Notes under the pieces: generated by a model | Told to the model about the DNA's origin: nothing | Databases searched by the model: none | Seen by the model: the letters and a program-made list of their open reading frames with translations, nothing else | Shown: positions 46,750-57,647 of the stretch, piece by piece | How positions within the stretch are numbered: the first letter of the stretch is position 1 | Layout of the letters: every line of letters starts with the position of its first letter | DNA from: Chrysemys picta bellii | Lineage: Eukaryota > Chordata > Testudines > Emydidae | Direction of reading: 5' to 3' | Length of the DNA: 64,000 nucleotides | Assembly (NCBI RefSeq): GCF_011386835.1 | Contig: NC_088799.1 | Location: 75,039,302 to 75,103,301 of the forward strand | Position numbers and translations under genes: made by a program

Positions 46750-46968
46750 ATGGAAGCATGTCCTCTGGAATGGTGGCCGAAGCATGAAGGGGCATACGAA
46801 TGTTTAACACATCTAGCATGTAAATACCTTGTAATGCCGGCTACAAAAGTGCCATGCGAACACCTGTTCTCACTTTCTGGTGACATTGTAAATAAGAAGC
46901 AGGCAGCATTAGCTCCCGTATATGTAAACAAACTTGTTTGTCTTACTGGCTTCCTGAACAAGAAGTAG
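46750..46968 (+). pseudogene. hAT transposase C-terminal domain, inverted copy (right arm)
   Basis: MEACPLEWWPKHEGAYECLT and VPCEHLFSLSGDIVNKKQAA on the plus strand repeat the domain found on the minus strand at 46122-46415, ending at the natural stop (FLNKK, TAG). The family Arg in CERLFS is His here. It is a product of the fold-back arrangement. Confidence 0.87.
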
Positions 46969-47082
46969 GACTGAGTGGATTTGTAGGTTCTGAAGTTTTA
47001 CATTTTGTTTTTTGAGTTTATGTAACAAAAAAATCTACATTTGTAAGTTGCACTTTCACGATAAAGAGATTGCACTACGGTA

Positions 47083-47588
47083 CAGTAAAACCCCGCTATA
47101 CCGCGATGCTTGGGGTCCAAAAAATTACATCGTGCTAAATGCGGGGTCGCGGTATAGCGGGGTTTCAAGCCCATCAGTGGTCCCCAAGGCGGTGCATTGA
47201 TATGCGCAGCCTAGTGCCCCTAGTGCCCAGCAGGGGAGAGAGCAGTGGCACCTGCAGCCCTGGAGCTCTCTGTCCCCGGCAGGCGTGGGGCCGCAGCTCC
47301 TCTTGAAGCCGGAGAGGGGCCATGGCCCCGCACCTGCCCGGGACAGAGAGCACTGGCGCCCGCAGCCCTGGAGTTCTCTGTCCCCGGCAGGCACGGGGCC
47401 GCAGCTTCTCTCCCCTGCCTGGCATTAGGCGGGGGCACATCAATGTCCCGGCAGCCATCATGGCATTGGGGACCACTGTTACAGTACATACAGTACTGTA
47501 TTACTGTGTGTCTTAAAGGGGGGCCAAATTGTAATAGTTATATGCGATTCCGCGTTATGGCGAGGCGCCTTATTGCGGGGTTTGACTG
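47083..47588. mobile_element. TA-flanked (pogo-like) element nested in the hAT
   Basis: Termini CAGTAAAACCCCGCTATA and, reverse-complemented, CAGTCAAACCCCGCAATA are flanked by TA (47081-47082, 47589-47590). The hAT arm reads continuously when it and one TA are removed. The interior is GC-rich with reiterated GCCGGGGACAGAGAGC-type modules (four near 47250-47400, both orientations). No transposase. Confidence 0.9.
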
Positions 47589-48109
47589 TACTTGTATTAA
47601 GTGAACTGAAAAAATATGATTTTTAAATCATTTTTACAGTGCAAATATCTATAATAAAAATATAAAGTGATCACTGTACACTTAGTATTCTGTGTTGTAA
47701 TTAAAATCGATACATTTGAAAATGTAGAAAACATCCACAATTTTTAATAAATTTCAATTGGTATTCTGTGTGATTAAAACTGATTAATCGCGATTAATTT
47801 TTTTATTTAATCGCGTGAATTAACTGCGATTAATTGACAGCCCTAATTTTTCCACTCTTTGAAGCACTAGATTTTGACTGGGCAGCTTTGAAAATTGAAC
47901 AGTGAGAACTCGCTGAGTTGAAATTCCGTCATACCTAACTTTTATTTCCTCATGTAAGTGGAACTACAGTTGATATTGGCACCTTAATGACCATGCCATA
48001 TTTAATACATAATTTTGAGGAAATTTAGTTACAATAAATATACAGGTATTATGTATTTTTACTTATGAATCACATTACCATTAATGAAATTTAGGCTGAT
48101 TCTCAGAGG

Positions 48110-48900
48110 CTCGTTCGGGGGTTCCGGGTGCAGGGGCATGGCAATGGGACTCGGGAGATCCAGGTGAAGGTGGTGGAGGTCTGGGTGTGATGAGATGGGG
48201 CTTCGGGGGAGGAGTCTGGGTGTTGGGGACTCATTGGGGATTGATGGGGTAGGGGTCCAGGTGCAGCAGGTTGGGGATCAGTGAGGTGGGGGTCTGGGTA
48301 TGCGGGGCTCGTTGGAGGGGTCCAGGTGTAGGCGGGTATGGCTTGTCAGGGTGAGGGTTCAATGGTTCTGCTTAATAGGGGAGCCCTGCTGAGGGGATGC
48401 CGCATGCTGGGCTCCTGCTTCCCCCTGCGATTCCCCTTTCCCCTTTGATTCTCTATCCCCCGCCCATCACTCCCACATTCCCCTCCCCCTGCCCTATTCC
48501 AGCCTCTTCCTTCCCCACTGCCTCTTCCCCCCACACACACACACCCTTACCCTCCCTCACCTCATTTCCCCCACCTCCCCTTACCCATTGCGGGCACTCA
48601 CTGTTGTACAGAAAAAAGGAGGGGTCCCAGCACACAGAAGGGGAGCATGACTGGCACTAGGACCAGGAGGCGGTGTTCCACTGCAGAGACAGTGGAGCTG
48701 AGATGCAGCCTCCTTCAGCTGGGCAGCTCTGTGCCTGCAGAATGAGGGGGGCAGTGGAATGTAACCCCATGTGTCGCCCAGGCCTTGCATCTGTGGAGGG
48801 GGATCCCCTCCAGTCCCCTCAAAAAACTGCACCAATGGTTGTGGTTGCCTGCTGTGATACACATTTGGTTCTGCCTCCAAGGAGCTGCAAGCAGGGGAAA
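48110..48900. repeat. GC-rich minisatellite-like block
   Basis: From 48110 to 48350 G-rich modules of about 40-50 bp recur (GGGGTC(C/T)GGGTG, then GGGGCTC(A/G)TTGG). A C-rich part follows (48410-48600). It is probably the body of an unclassified interspersed element. Open frames here lack family resemblance. Confidence 0.5.
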
Positions 48901-49643
48901 GACTTGCTGTAATAGATCTGCAGACTTTTCTGCTATAATAAAGAAACTGTCACCTTAACTTACACGAAAATTTCCTATTTTCACTATTTTTAATTCTAGA
49001 ATTTCATTGCAGAATACTTTACAAGGAAGCAGTGCTTTTTACTTAAATTTGAAGTGGAAAGATATAAATGTCCCTGAAAAGTAGGCAGATTTCAGATTTT
49101 AAAATTTGTAGATCTGAAATGTAGTATTAAAGATAAATTGAAAAGCTTGTTAAAAACATATTAAATAGTATATTACCAAATCATTAACAGAGTTTGTGTA
49201 AGACTTAAGTTTTAGAGGTAAATACATTTTAAAAAGCTGAAAATAATTTCCTCAGAGTTCAAGGTTGTTTCCTTTGAAAGCATTTATCATTTAATGATTT
49301 TTTTTGTGGCCAGCACCATGACATTTAGGTATATGACAAACAAAAAACAATATCTCATTGTTTCCTGCATTAGACAGCACAAATAACCACTCCACTCTTA
49401 CATGTAGCAGTATAACTAAAATCTTAGTGAGACAAATACTTCACAGTTGAACAAATGCTTAATCAAACAGGTGTGTTGTTTCCTGTACTTAAAGTAAACC
49501 TCTATTTCTGTCGTAATAACAGAAGGTGCAAGTTCCACAGCTAGAGATGCTCCATCAAAAACCAACCTTTTGGTTCTCAAGAGGGGAGATCTGGGGACTC
49601 ATGGGAGTTTGAGAAGTATCTCAGCTGACCTCCACTGTCACAT

Positions 49644-49715
49644 GGGTCCTGATCCCAAGCCCATTGAAGTCAACTGGAATCTTTCTATTAGCTTCAACAG
49701 GATTTGGATCAGGCC
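49644..49715. repeat. Palindromic ancient repeat
   Basis: GGGTCCTGATCCCAAGCCCA pairs with GATTTGGATCAGGCC, and CATTGAAGTCAA with AGCTTCAA. Related to 11504-11574. Confidence 0.7.
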
Positions 49716-50252
49716 AATGATGCATATAGAAATTGAAGAGAATATCTCTAAATCCTAAAGCGCAGCATGGGGAGTAATCCTACCCTCTGAGATCTTGTTA
49801 AGTTTACATTTAATAATAACCTCTCAGTGCTATTTTCAAATATTTCATAGCTCATGATGTATCTTTTTCTTCACTGTCTTTCCTATTATGTCCATTTTAA
49901 TATAAAAGGAAGTGTCATCTTTGACCAAAATAAATCCACCATTTCATAAGGAGAGAATTTAAAAACAGCTAAGCAATCAATATTTAAGAGTATTTCTTAA
50001 TTATTTTTTCATGTGGGTTTGCATCCCTTGTAACTTGATCTCTTCCACAACTGTCCACAGGCGACTACTCTTGCCTACAAATTATCTACTTATAGATTGC
50101 TAGCACTTTGTCTCTTGCAGCAAAACATGAAGCCATGTGCTGGCCTCATCTTCTGTCACTACTAGCACGTAGAAATAGGTGGCGCTACAGATTGGATACT
50201 TAACTGCAGCACCCTGGAATAGCTGATAGAGAGAAGTTTTTATGAGACTATA

Positions 50253-50442
50253 CCTACCTCTACCCCAATATAACGCTGTCCTCGAGAGCTAAAAAATCTT
50301 ACTGCGTTATAGGTGAAACCGCGTTATATCAAACTCGCTTTGATCCGCCGGAGTGCGCAGCGCCCGCCCCCCGGAGCACTGCTTTACCGTGTTATATCCG
50401 AATTCGTGTTATATCGGGTTGCGTTATATTGGGGTAGAGGTG
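50253..50442. mobile_element. TA-flanked miniature element, second copy of 45104-45295
   Basis: Ends CTACCTCTACCCCAATATAA and TTATATTGGGGTAGAGGTG, with TA at the right flank (50443-50444). The interior (GCGTTATAGGTGAAACCGCG, AAAAAATCTTAC) is the inverse of the 45104 copy. Confidence 0.87.
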
Positions 50443-50444
50443 TA

Positions 50445-52503
50445 TATCTAGGTCGGACAATGTTAAATGCAGCATCAGGACAATATATGATTAATGAAAT
50501 ACACTTTGGCGATCCATAAATTGCACAGCTGGCATGGAAAAGTTACGTAAATTGTTTAGTTAATTGATGTAAAATGGACAAAAGAAATAAGAAAAGATTT
50601 TTAATCTACATGTATATTACTAATTAGGAATAAAATATACTTACTACCACTAATTATTTAAAACAGCCTATTTGTCAGTTGTCATTCACGTTTGTCAGTG
50701 TGTTCAAAACAGTTTAAACACATGATGTGACATAGTCATGTCATTTAAGGTGTTAAGTACTTGAATTGGAATTTCATAAATTGTTGTTTATGAAAGTAGC
50801 CATGTTAACTGATACTTAGGAGGCTTGTATCCTGGCATCTTTAGGGTATATTACAGTAATTAGCTTTTCTTATAGAACAAAAACTCCTGCCATACCTCCT
50901 CAAATTATAATCTTGTCAAATCTTGCAAACTCTTCAGGCTTAATTGGTAGTTGGATGGGAAATTTCAAGCATAAATCTAAAATAGTGGTTCATGATTCTT
51001 TAGATGGTACTTCTTCCTTTGATTAAACTCTGAAGTGGTTCCCCTGGTATTGCATTAGGTGCACTGTTTCTAGAGGTGTAGCATTTTTCAGATAAGATGT
51101 AAACCCAAGGTCTTGACCACTTTTAATTATTAAAGAACCCTGTGCATTTTGCTCAAGATCAATTTAGGACAGCTGTTCTAGCCAAATTCCATGTGGGTAA
51201 TTACATTCCGTCTATCAAAAACTAGCCCTGCATTTTCAATTTAATACAGTAGTCATCTGCTGTGCTAAATAGTTACCTAGTATTGATGTTACTTTCATCC
51301 TTGGAGGCTGCTGCACTTCAGTGGTGAGCCTGCATGTTTATAGTTTGTAAAATGGTTTTTGGATGTTTGGTGTGTGTGTGTAAGGTAATAAACATAAAAT
51401 AAGATTATTAGATTGCAAATGATGGTCTTGAAATCTTTGTATGCATTGCTTTAAGATTTAGAGGCTTCTTAAACTGGTGGTGGGGCCAAATGACATAAAC
51501 TACAGGTGTTGTCTTTTGAAATAAGATATTCTGGTATATTGCATGGTATAACAGTGAAAAAGAGCTGGAAGCCTATGCATAATATGATTCGTAAATGGAC
51601 ATCAATATGCTAATTGGCTCAATGTGCACACAGAATGGAACATTTCTTGTAAGTTTGAAACACTGCTACAGGGAAGCTCAGTGACTACTATTTGAAGTGC
51701 CCTTTGCATATGGAATTGTCAAGTAAACAAAATGAACTTTCCCAGAATGTATGCAACTGTTGTTTTTCTAAGATAAAAGCCATATATAGCATGGTATTTC
51801 ATCATAGTAAAGTAGTCAGTGACACTACAAAGTTGCTCTGAATCTTCATAACTTTTTCTATTTTGCTAGTTAAGATGACAATTTTCACGATCCCTCAAAG
51901 TGGTAGGTCTTAAAAATGAAAAAGTTGCAAGAAAATCTGAAATTTTACCTTCAGTGCATATGATGATTTGAAATAGAATAGCCAATGGTTCACGCTGATT
52001 CCTGAATAAGGAAGACGCTGTCATATTTTGTTGACATATGACTTTTGTACTTAATTTGATCATATTTAAGACTGGGTGTAGGCATTTGATTGCAACTGAG
52101 TATTTTAAAAATTATACAGACAGCATACTGTATTTAGTATTTAACTGTACTGGACAATGGAAACTTTTCAAGGAAAATGAAGCTGTTTGAAAGGGAAAGT
52201 ATTTTTCTATTTAGGCTAGCTAAATATTTCGTAATGCTTTTTTCTCTTTTCTGTAATCTGATTTTTGTAATTTGAGAATAAAGTGGATAATAATGCTAAT
52301 TGAGTTCTGAGGAGGAAGGGAGGAATTTTTAACTGCCCTAGAGAACCTAAGCTGAGTAGAAGAATTGTGTTCCAATCAATGTCTTAGGACCCAGGGGAAA
52401 GGAAGCAATTGAGTTTGCATTTTATAGTTCCAAATCCAGCAGTCTTTATTCTGGCAAATAATGTGTTGATTTCAATGTGAACTAGCCCTAAATAAGGACT
52501 TGA
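50445..52503. other. AT-rich intron sequence, nothing recognised
   Basis: No gene or defined repeat recognised over about 2 kb; open frames are short and unlike known proteins. Confidence 0.5.
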
Positions 52504-52736
52504 GGCCATGTTTACACTATGTGGAGTATAATGGGATAGCTACGGCACCACCCCATAATGTGGATGCAGCTTGCAGTGACGAAGGGTTTTTCCGTTGGTG
52601 TAGCAGCACCACCTTCCTGAGCGAAAGTAGCTAGGTCATTGGAAGCATTCTCCTGTTGATTTAGCCGCTTCTACATTGAGCGATAGATTGGCATAGCCAT
52701 GGTGTTCGGGTGTAGATTTTAAGTATGGACTAGACC
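52504..52736. mobile_element. Harbinger-type miniature element
   Basis: Flanked by TGA triplets (52501-52503, 52737-52739). Left end GGCCATGTTTACAC, right end reverse-complemented GGTCTAGTCCATAC. The interior has AAGTAGCTAGGTCATTGGAA and related motifs also seen at 57538-57647 and 60193-60345. Confidence 0.7.
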
Positions 52737-52911
52737 TGAGTTCAAGACTATAAAATATGGCATTTGATGTCTAGATCCTCCTTGTTTTATCTAGTCTTGG
52801 GTTCTAGGGTTAACCAAGACTAGGCAAAACATTTTTAAACATAATACGTAATATTTTAGCATTTTTTAATCTAGTACAAGTCTTCAGTTTTTCTTAGGGT
52901 TTGAGCTATCT

Positions 52912-53222
52912 CAGGGATTGGCAACCTTTGGCATGCGGCCCGCCAGGGTAAGCCCCCTGTGGGCCTCGCTGGTTTGTTTACCTGCAGCGTCCGCAGGTTC
53001 TGCCGATTGTGGCTCCAGGCCAATGGGGCTGCGGGAAGTTGGTGCGGGCTGAGGGATGTGCTGGCCACCGCTTCCCACAGCCGCCATTCGCCTGGAGCGG
53101 CGAACCGTGGCCAGTGGGAGCCGCGATCGGCCGAACCTGCAGACGCTGCAGGTTAACAAACCAGCTCAGCCCGCCAGGGGGCTTACCCTGGTGGGCTGCG
53201 TGCCAAAGGTTGCCGATCCCTT
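52912..53222. mobile_element. Palindromic hAT miniature element
   Basis: Left CAGGGATTGGCAACCTTTGG pairs with right CCAAAGGTTGCCGATCCC, and the inner arms (GCCCGCCAGGGTAAGCC; GTTTACCTGCAGCGTCCGCA) pair as well, so the whole 311 bp can fold. The flanking octamers AGCTATCT and AGCTAGAC agree in the first five bases only. Confidence 0.85.
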
Positions 53223-53325
53223 AGCTAGACAAATGATCACTTGATAGTGTAGACCAGGCTTCAAATTACAGTTAGGTCGACAAACTGCCTTACGTCTACT
53301 TAACTGTGTAAGCGTCTTCACTATA

Positions 53326-54226
53326 CAAGGGGTCCCCGGTATACATCTCCTCCTTATCCATTGTTTCGGATATCCATCGCTCATCAGTAGGGGAATATGT
53401 TCCAATTTAGGTTGGTCCTGATCTGCATATCCCCTATTGTACAGTACTGTACTTGCATCCACTGGCCACATTCAAGGCTTATTACCCATAGAGGACATTC
53501 TCCATGCTGAATAAGGAAATGGCAGGTGAAGGAAAGCCCAGTGTAAAGGAGTTTTGGAAGTCCTACAACATCTTGAATGGTGTGGAAAACATTGATGTGT
53601 CGTGGGAAGAGGTCACTTCGCAATGTATGAACAGTGTTTGGCACTGTGCATGGCCAGATGCTGTCCACAGCTTCATGGGATTTGATGCTGTTCCTGCTGT
53701 CGAGCAAGAAATTGTCAAGTTGGCGAAGGATGTCGGCTTCAAGGAAGTGGAGGAGGATGATGTATGGGAGTTGTTGGAGTCTCATGCTGAGCAGACAAAT
53801 GAGGAACTGATTGAACTGGGCCAACAACGGATATCCAAAGAAAGCAAGGACGATGATGACGATGACGTAAGGCAGGAAGCCAGAAATCTGACGACAAAGA
53901 ATCTCTCCCGTTTCTTTGGATTGCTGGATGAGATGACGGAAATCATACAGAGTGGGGATTCATTTCGTGAATGGTCTGACAAAGTCTCCAGGCCTCTCAA
54001 TGATGCAATGGCTTGCTACAGGGAGATCTACCATTCAAAGATTCATGCAGGAGAACAGATGTCGATAAAATCCTTTTTTAAGACTTCTGCAACCAAAAAG
54101 CCAGCCACAGAAAAGCCAGCCCAAGAAAGCCCAGCCACCACCCTTCCCTAAGTTTAGTGTAATTGACACTGTTTTATACCGTACTGTATTTATTATATTA
54201 AAATGTTCTACCTGTTTGAATGACGT
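53326..54226 (+). mobile_element. Tigger (pogo-type) transposon, deletion derivative
   Basis: The left end is CAAGGGGTCCCCGGTATACA preceded by TA (53324-53325). It contains the C-terminal third of a Tigger transposase. The right end is not seen, and an ERV LTR begins at 54227. Confidence 0.75.
53504..54151 (+). pseudogene. Tigger transposase C-terminal region (TIGD1/JRKL-like)
   Basis: A 215-residue open frame from ATG 53504 (MLNKEMAGEGKPSVKEFWKS) to TAA. The segment FWKSYNILNGVENIDVSWEE followed by MNSVWHCAWPD matches the region just after the DDE core of pogo/Tigger transposases, as in the domesticated TIGD genes. An acidic stretch (KDDDDDDVRQEARNLTTKNL) and a C-terminal tail with KSFFK and KPATEKPA repeats follow. 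The N-terminal centromere-protein-B-like DNA-binding domains and the DDE catalytic residues are absent. The frame is uninterrupted, which could reflect youth or chance. I judge it a truncated, non-functional copy. Confidence 0.82.
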
Positions 54227-54986
54227 TGTTGTCAGACGCTCCCGGTGTGGTGCTCTGCTCTGTTCAATGTTGATATCAATCAGCTGCGTGCATGTGTTCC
54301 CTCTGTGTGCTGCCCCAGCTCTGCACAGATGGCTGACACAGCAGATCCCAAGAGAAGCCCCAATGACCACAGACTCTAGTAAGGTACGAAGGCACATTTA
54401 TTGTTGAAGAGAAACAGTCTCCAGCTTTCCCTGGCATAGAAGTCTAAGGTGCTGCTAAGGTGCTGCTAGCTAGTACATATGTGCTCCCTGACAATGGACT
54501 CAGCTCAGTCAGTGGCGGGACTTTCCACTGCTCCCTAGGCTGGACAAAGATATCCACTCAGGGATGCATTCTTATACACAGGTACAAATAAGTTAAAGAT
54601 CACTCTTGACGTATTGAGGTGCAACCCCACTACGTAGTAAGGTGCCGCCTCTCACCTTGTACATGTTGGTTTGAACAAACCAACTCTATCCATCATATTA
54701 CCCTTTTGGCCCTGTCATTGGGATGGGTAAGCTTGTTCCTTGTTATGTGTGGAATGTACAAGTATGCAAATGTTCTGATATCTGGTGTCCAGTACCTTTT
54801 TAGGTATGTCTCTTTTTGCAGCATCAGCCCTTTCCTTGCCAGCTTCTGTGAGCAGGGCCTGCCTCTAGCTCACAGCTTAACTTTGCTTTATGTTAGCAAA
54901 GTCTTGACCATTATTTTAGGTCAGGCTTCAGGCCTCATACTGGGCCTCTGATAAGGGTTTATGTTTCAGGGCCTCACCTTACTACA
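54227..54986 (-). mobile_element. Solo LTR of an endogenous retrovirus
   Basis: On the minus strand it runs TGTAGTAAGGTGAGG to CTGACAACA, so it begins TG and ends CA. It contains a TATA-like TATAAG (54576-54571) and a polyadenylation signal AATAAA (54402-54397) about 170 bp later. Flanking pentamers are GACGT (54222-54226) and GATGT (54987-54991); the one difference is compatible with CpG decay. At 760 bp with no internal region it is a solo LTR. Confidence 0.86.
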
Positions 54987-55650
54987 GATGTTAGTAGGGT
55001 TCTGTAACCGTGCCTTTGTGGGTCACAACTGACCATATCAAATTCAGGACAAACTGCTGAGAAATAGGACAGACATACCCCAAACTGGTGGTTATTCTTC
55101 CAATATCTCCGGTTCCAGACACAACCCTAGGAACCTCCATCTTGCAGTGTCCAGTTATGCCCACTGAATGCTGCAAACGTATATGAGTTTGTCAGTTTAA
55201 CAAAGACACGCTTCAAACCAAACACACCGCTTCAGGTAGAATGAACAAACAAATTTGTTAACCACAAAAGATAGATTTTAAGTGATTATAAGTCAAAGCA
55301 CAACAAGTCAAATTTCGTGAAATGAAATAAAAGCAAAACATTTCTAAGCTGATCTTAACACTTTCAGTGCCTTTACAAACTTGGATGCTTCTCACCACAG
55401 GCTGGCTGGTAGCCCTTCAGCCAGGCTTTCGCCTTTGATCAACGCTTCAGTCGCTTGGTGGTGATGGCTGTAGATGGAGGTGGAAGAGAGGGAGAGCATG
55501 GCAAAAGTCAGTGCAGGGACTCCTGGCGAGGATGTGCACAGACAATAGAAGGAGTGCAGTGTTGATACAAAGAGCCTATTAAAATACTGTGGTGGCTGCA
55601 GGTCGACCTAGCTTCTTAAGTCAACTTAATTTTGTAGAGTTCCTCACATC
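54987..55650. repeat. Probable LTR-retroelement remnant and miniature-element tail
   Basis: The part 54987-55480 (AAAAGATAGATTTTAAGTGA, GGCTGGCTGGTAGCCCTTCA) resembles retroelement sequence common in turtles, but no ends were defined. The part 55510-55650 (GCAGGTCGACCTAGC, TTAAGTCAACTTAATTTTGT) looks like the right end of a miniature element whose left end is 53243-53325 (TAGTGTAGACCAGGC, TACAGTTAGGTCGACAAACT). Confidence 0.4.
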
Positions 55651-56141
55651 AGTTCAAGGAGGGCTGATCTTAATTTCCTTAGCACGCTTTAAAAGTTAGT
55701 AACTACTTGTCCTTATAACCTTTTAGGATGCTACATGATGTATTTGAAGTGAATTATCAGGTTGCTAAGGTGAAGAAACCTTACTGTGTCCTTTTGTAAG
55801 AGTAGAACTGGTATTGTGCCTGAGGAAATGGAGAAGAGAGAGGACCTATAGTTCTCCTTAGTTTCTCTCTCTAGCTGAATATATAGTTTAAGCAGCTCTA
55901 ACAGAAATCAAGTCATGATTCCTAAGTATGGGTGACAGGAAATCTTATTAGGTCCCCTGTAACTAGGCAATCAAAATATTTGAAAGAAAGATGTATTTGA
56001 AAGAGAGAATATTTGAAAGAGTTTGAATTGGGCTGGTATGTGGCAGTATGGTATACCAGGTTCTTTTGTGCTACCACTTTGCTCTCCAAAGCTTTAGCTT
56101 TAATTTTTAAGTCTATAGCTATTATGGCTGAGATACACTCA

Positions 56142-56447
56142 GGCCTCGTCTACACTGGCACTTTACCATGCTGCAACTTTCTCACTCAGGAGGGTGAAAA
56201 AAACACCCCCCTGAGTGCTGCAAGTTACAGTGCTGTAAAGTGGCAGTGTAGACAGTGCACCAGCGCTGGGAGCTACTCCCCTCGTGGAGGTGGTAGGTGG
56301 GTTTTTTTTTGTTTTGTTTTTGTTTTGTTTAATAGTGCTGGGAGAGCTGTGCCGGTGTGGGGACTCCCAGCGCTGGTGCCGCGACTACACAGCCTCGTTA
56401 AAGTGCTGCTGCAGCAGCACTTTAACTTTGCCAGTGAAGACATGCCC
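56142..56447. mobile_element. Palindromic Harbinger-type miniature element
   Basis: Flanked by TCA triplets (56139-56141, 56448-56450). Left GGCCTCGTCTACACTGGC pairs with right GCCAGTGAAGACATGCCC; inner arms share AGTGCTG and GGGAG motifs. The central T/G-rich stretch (about 56299-56330) is non-palindromic. Confidence 0.82.
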
Positions 56448-57077
56448 TCAGTTTGTGTTTGAAGCTAACTATTGCAGTTACATCTTCCTGCTTTAGAAGA
56501 ACCTGAAAGAATAGCTGTAAGTGGTGTGAACTGCCCCATTCATTTCAATTAGTGCTGACGCAAAGGAATGATGCTCAAAGGAATCTAGCAATGTACAGAG
56601 TACCTGTTGAGTGGGGAGTAGAGTCTAGAGAACATGCAGTCATATTTTAAACATCTACCTAATCTGCCATAAGTGATGTCTCATGTAGGCAGAGTATTTA
56701 GTAGAACTCTACCACCATTTATCAACTTTGATTCCTGGGCTGAAGTATAGTGAAAATAACGTTATTTTCAAATAACTCAGAGTCTGTATCAGTGAGGTTA
56801 GCGCTTCTGAGCATTCCATAAAGCTTCAGGCAGTATCACATAGGAAATGCTGATATCAAGTCATCTAGGAGAGTGGCTGGTGACAAGATTCCACAAAGAG
56901 ATGCTAATAGTATTTGCAAAGACAAAATGCTGTGTAATGTAACAATAAATAAATAAATTCTGTGGCTATGTTCTGTAAGTTTCTTAGGATAATATTGAAA
57001 AACCTCTTATTGACACTGAAATTTTGTATTTGATATTTTAGTATGAATGTGTAAAGGCTTAATCTAAAAAGATGTGA

Positions 57078-57248
<171 letters not shown>

Positions 57249-57647
57249 TAAGTTACTCCAGTGATATACTTCACTGATCATTTAAGTGTTTGGAAATAGA
57301 TTAAAATCTCTAACTTGAACTGATTCTATGATTCTAAAATATGTAGCCAAAGTTACTGTTGCAAATCTGCTTTTTTTGGGAGGGGGGGGATGAGGCGAAT
57401 GGGGGGGAGAGCTTTGTGAGAATCTCAACATTAACCATTACCCAGCTACATATCTTATGGGGCAAAAGATAGTGTCTGGATTCAAGTACAAGTTGCTGAA
57501 CTGAGTACAAATGTAGGTGCCTAAACTTAGACACTAAGGGCTTGTATACACACAAACTGCTATAGTGGCATTGTCTCAGCTGTGCTGCTGTAGCACTTCA
57601 GTGAAGATGCTACCTACGCCAATGGATTCTTCCACTGGCGTAGGTAA

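Larger units (their letters stand above)
45755..47845. mobile_element. Fold-back hAT transposon
   Basis: Both ends carry TAGGGCTGTCA (45755) and its inverse ending TGACAGCCCTA (47845). The arms are long inverted copies: about 45990-46310 is complementary to about 46745-47080, and flanking arm sequence pairs further out. A nested TA-flanked element occupies 47083-47588. Because the arms come from the 3' coding end of a hAT transposase, the C-terminal domain appears once on each strand. An 8-bp target duplication was not convincing. Confidence 0.82.

Noticed and set aside
54987..55480. Second ERV LTR adjoining the solo LTR
   Set aside because: No TG...CA borders or target duplication could be placed; kept as a low-confidence remnant.
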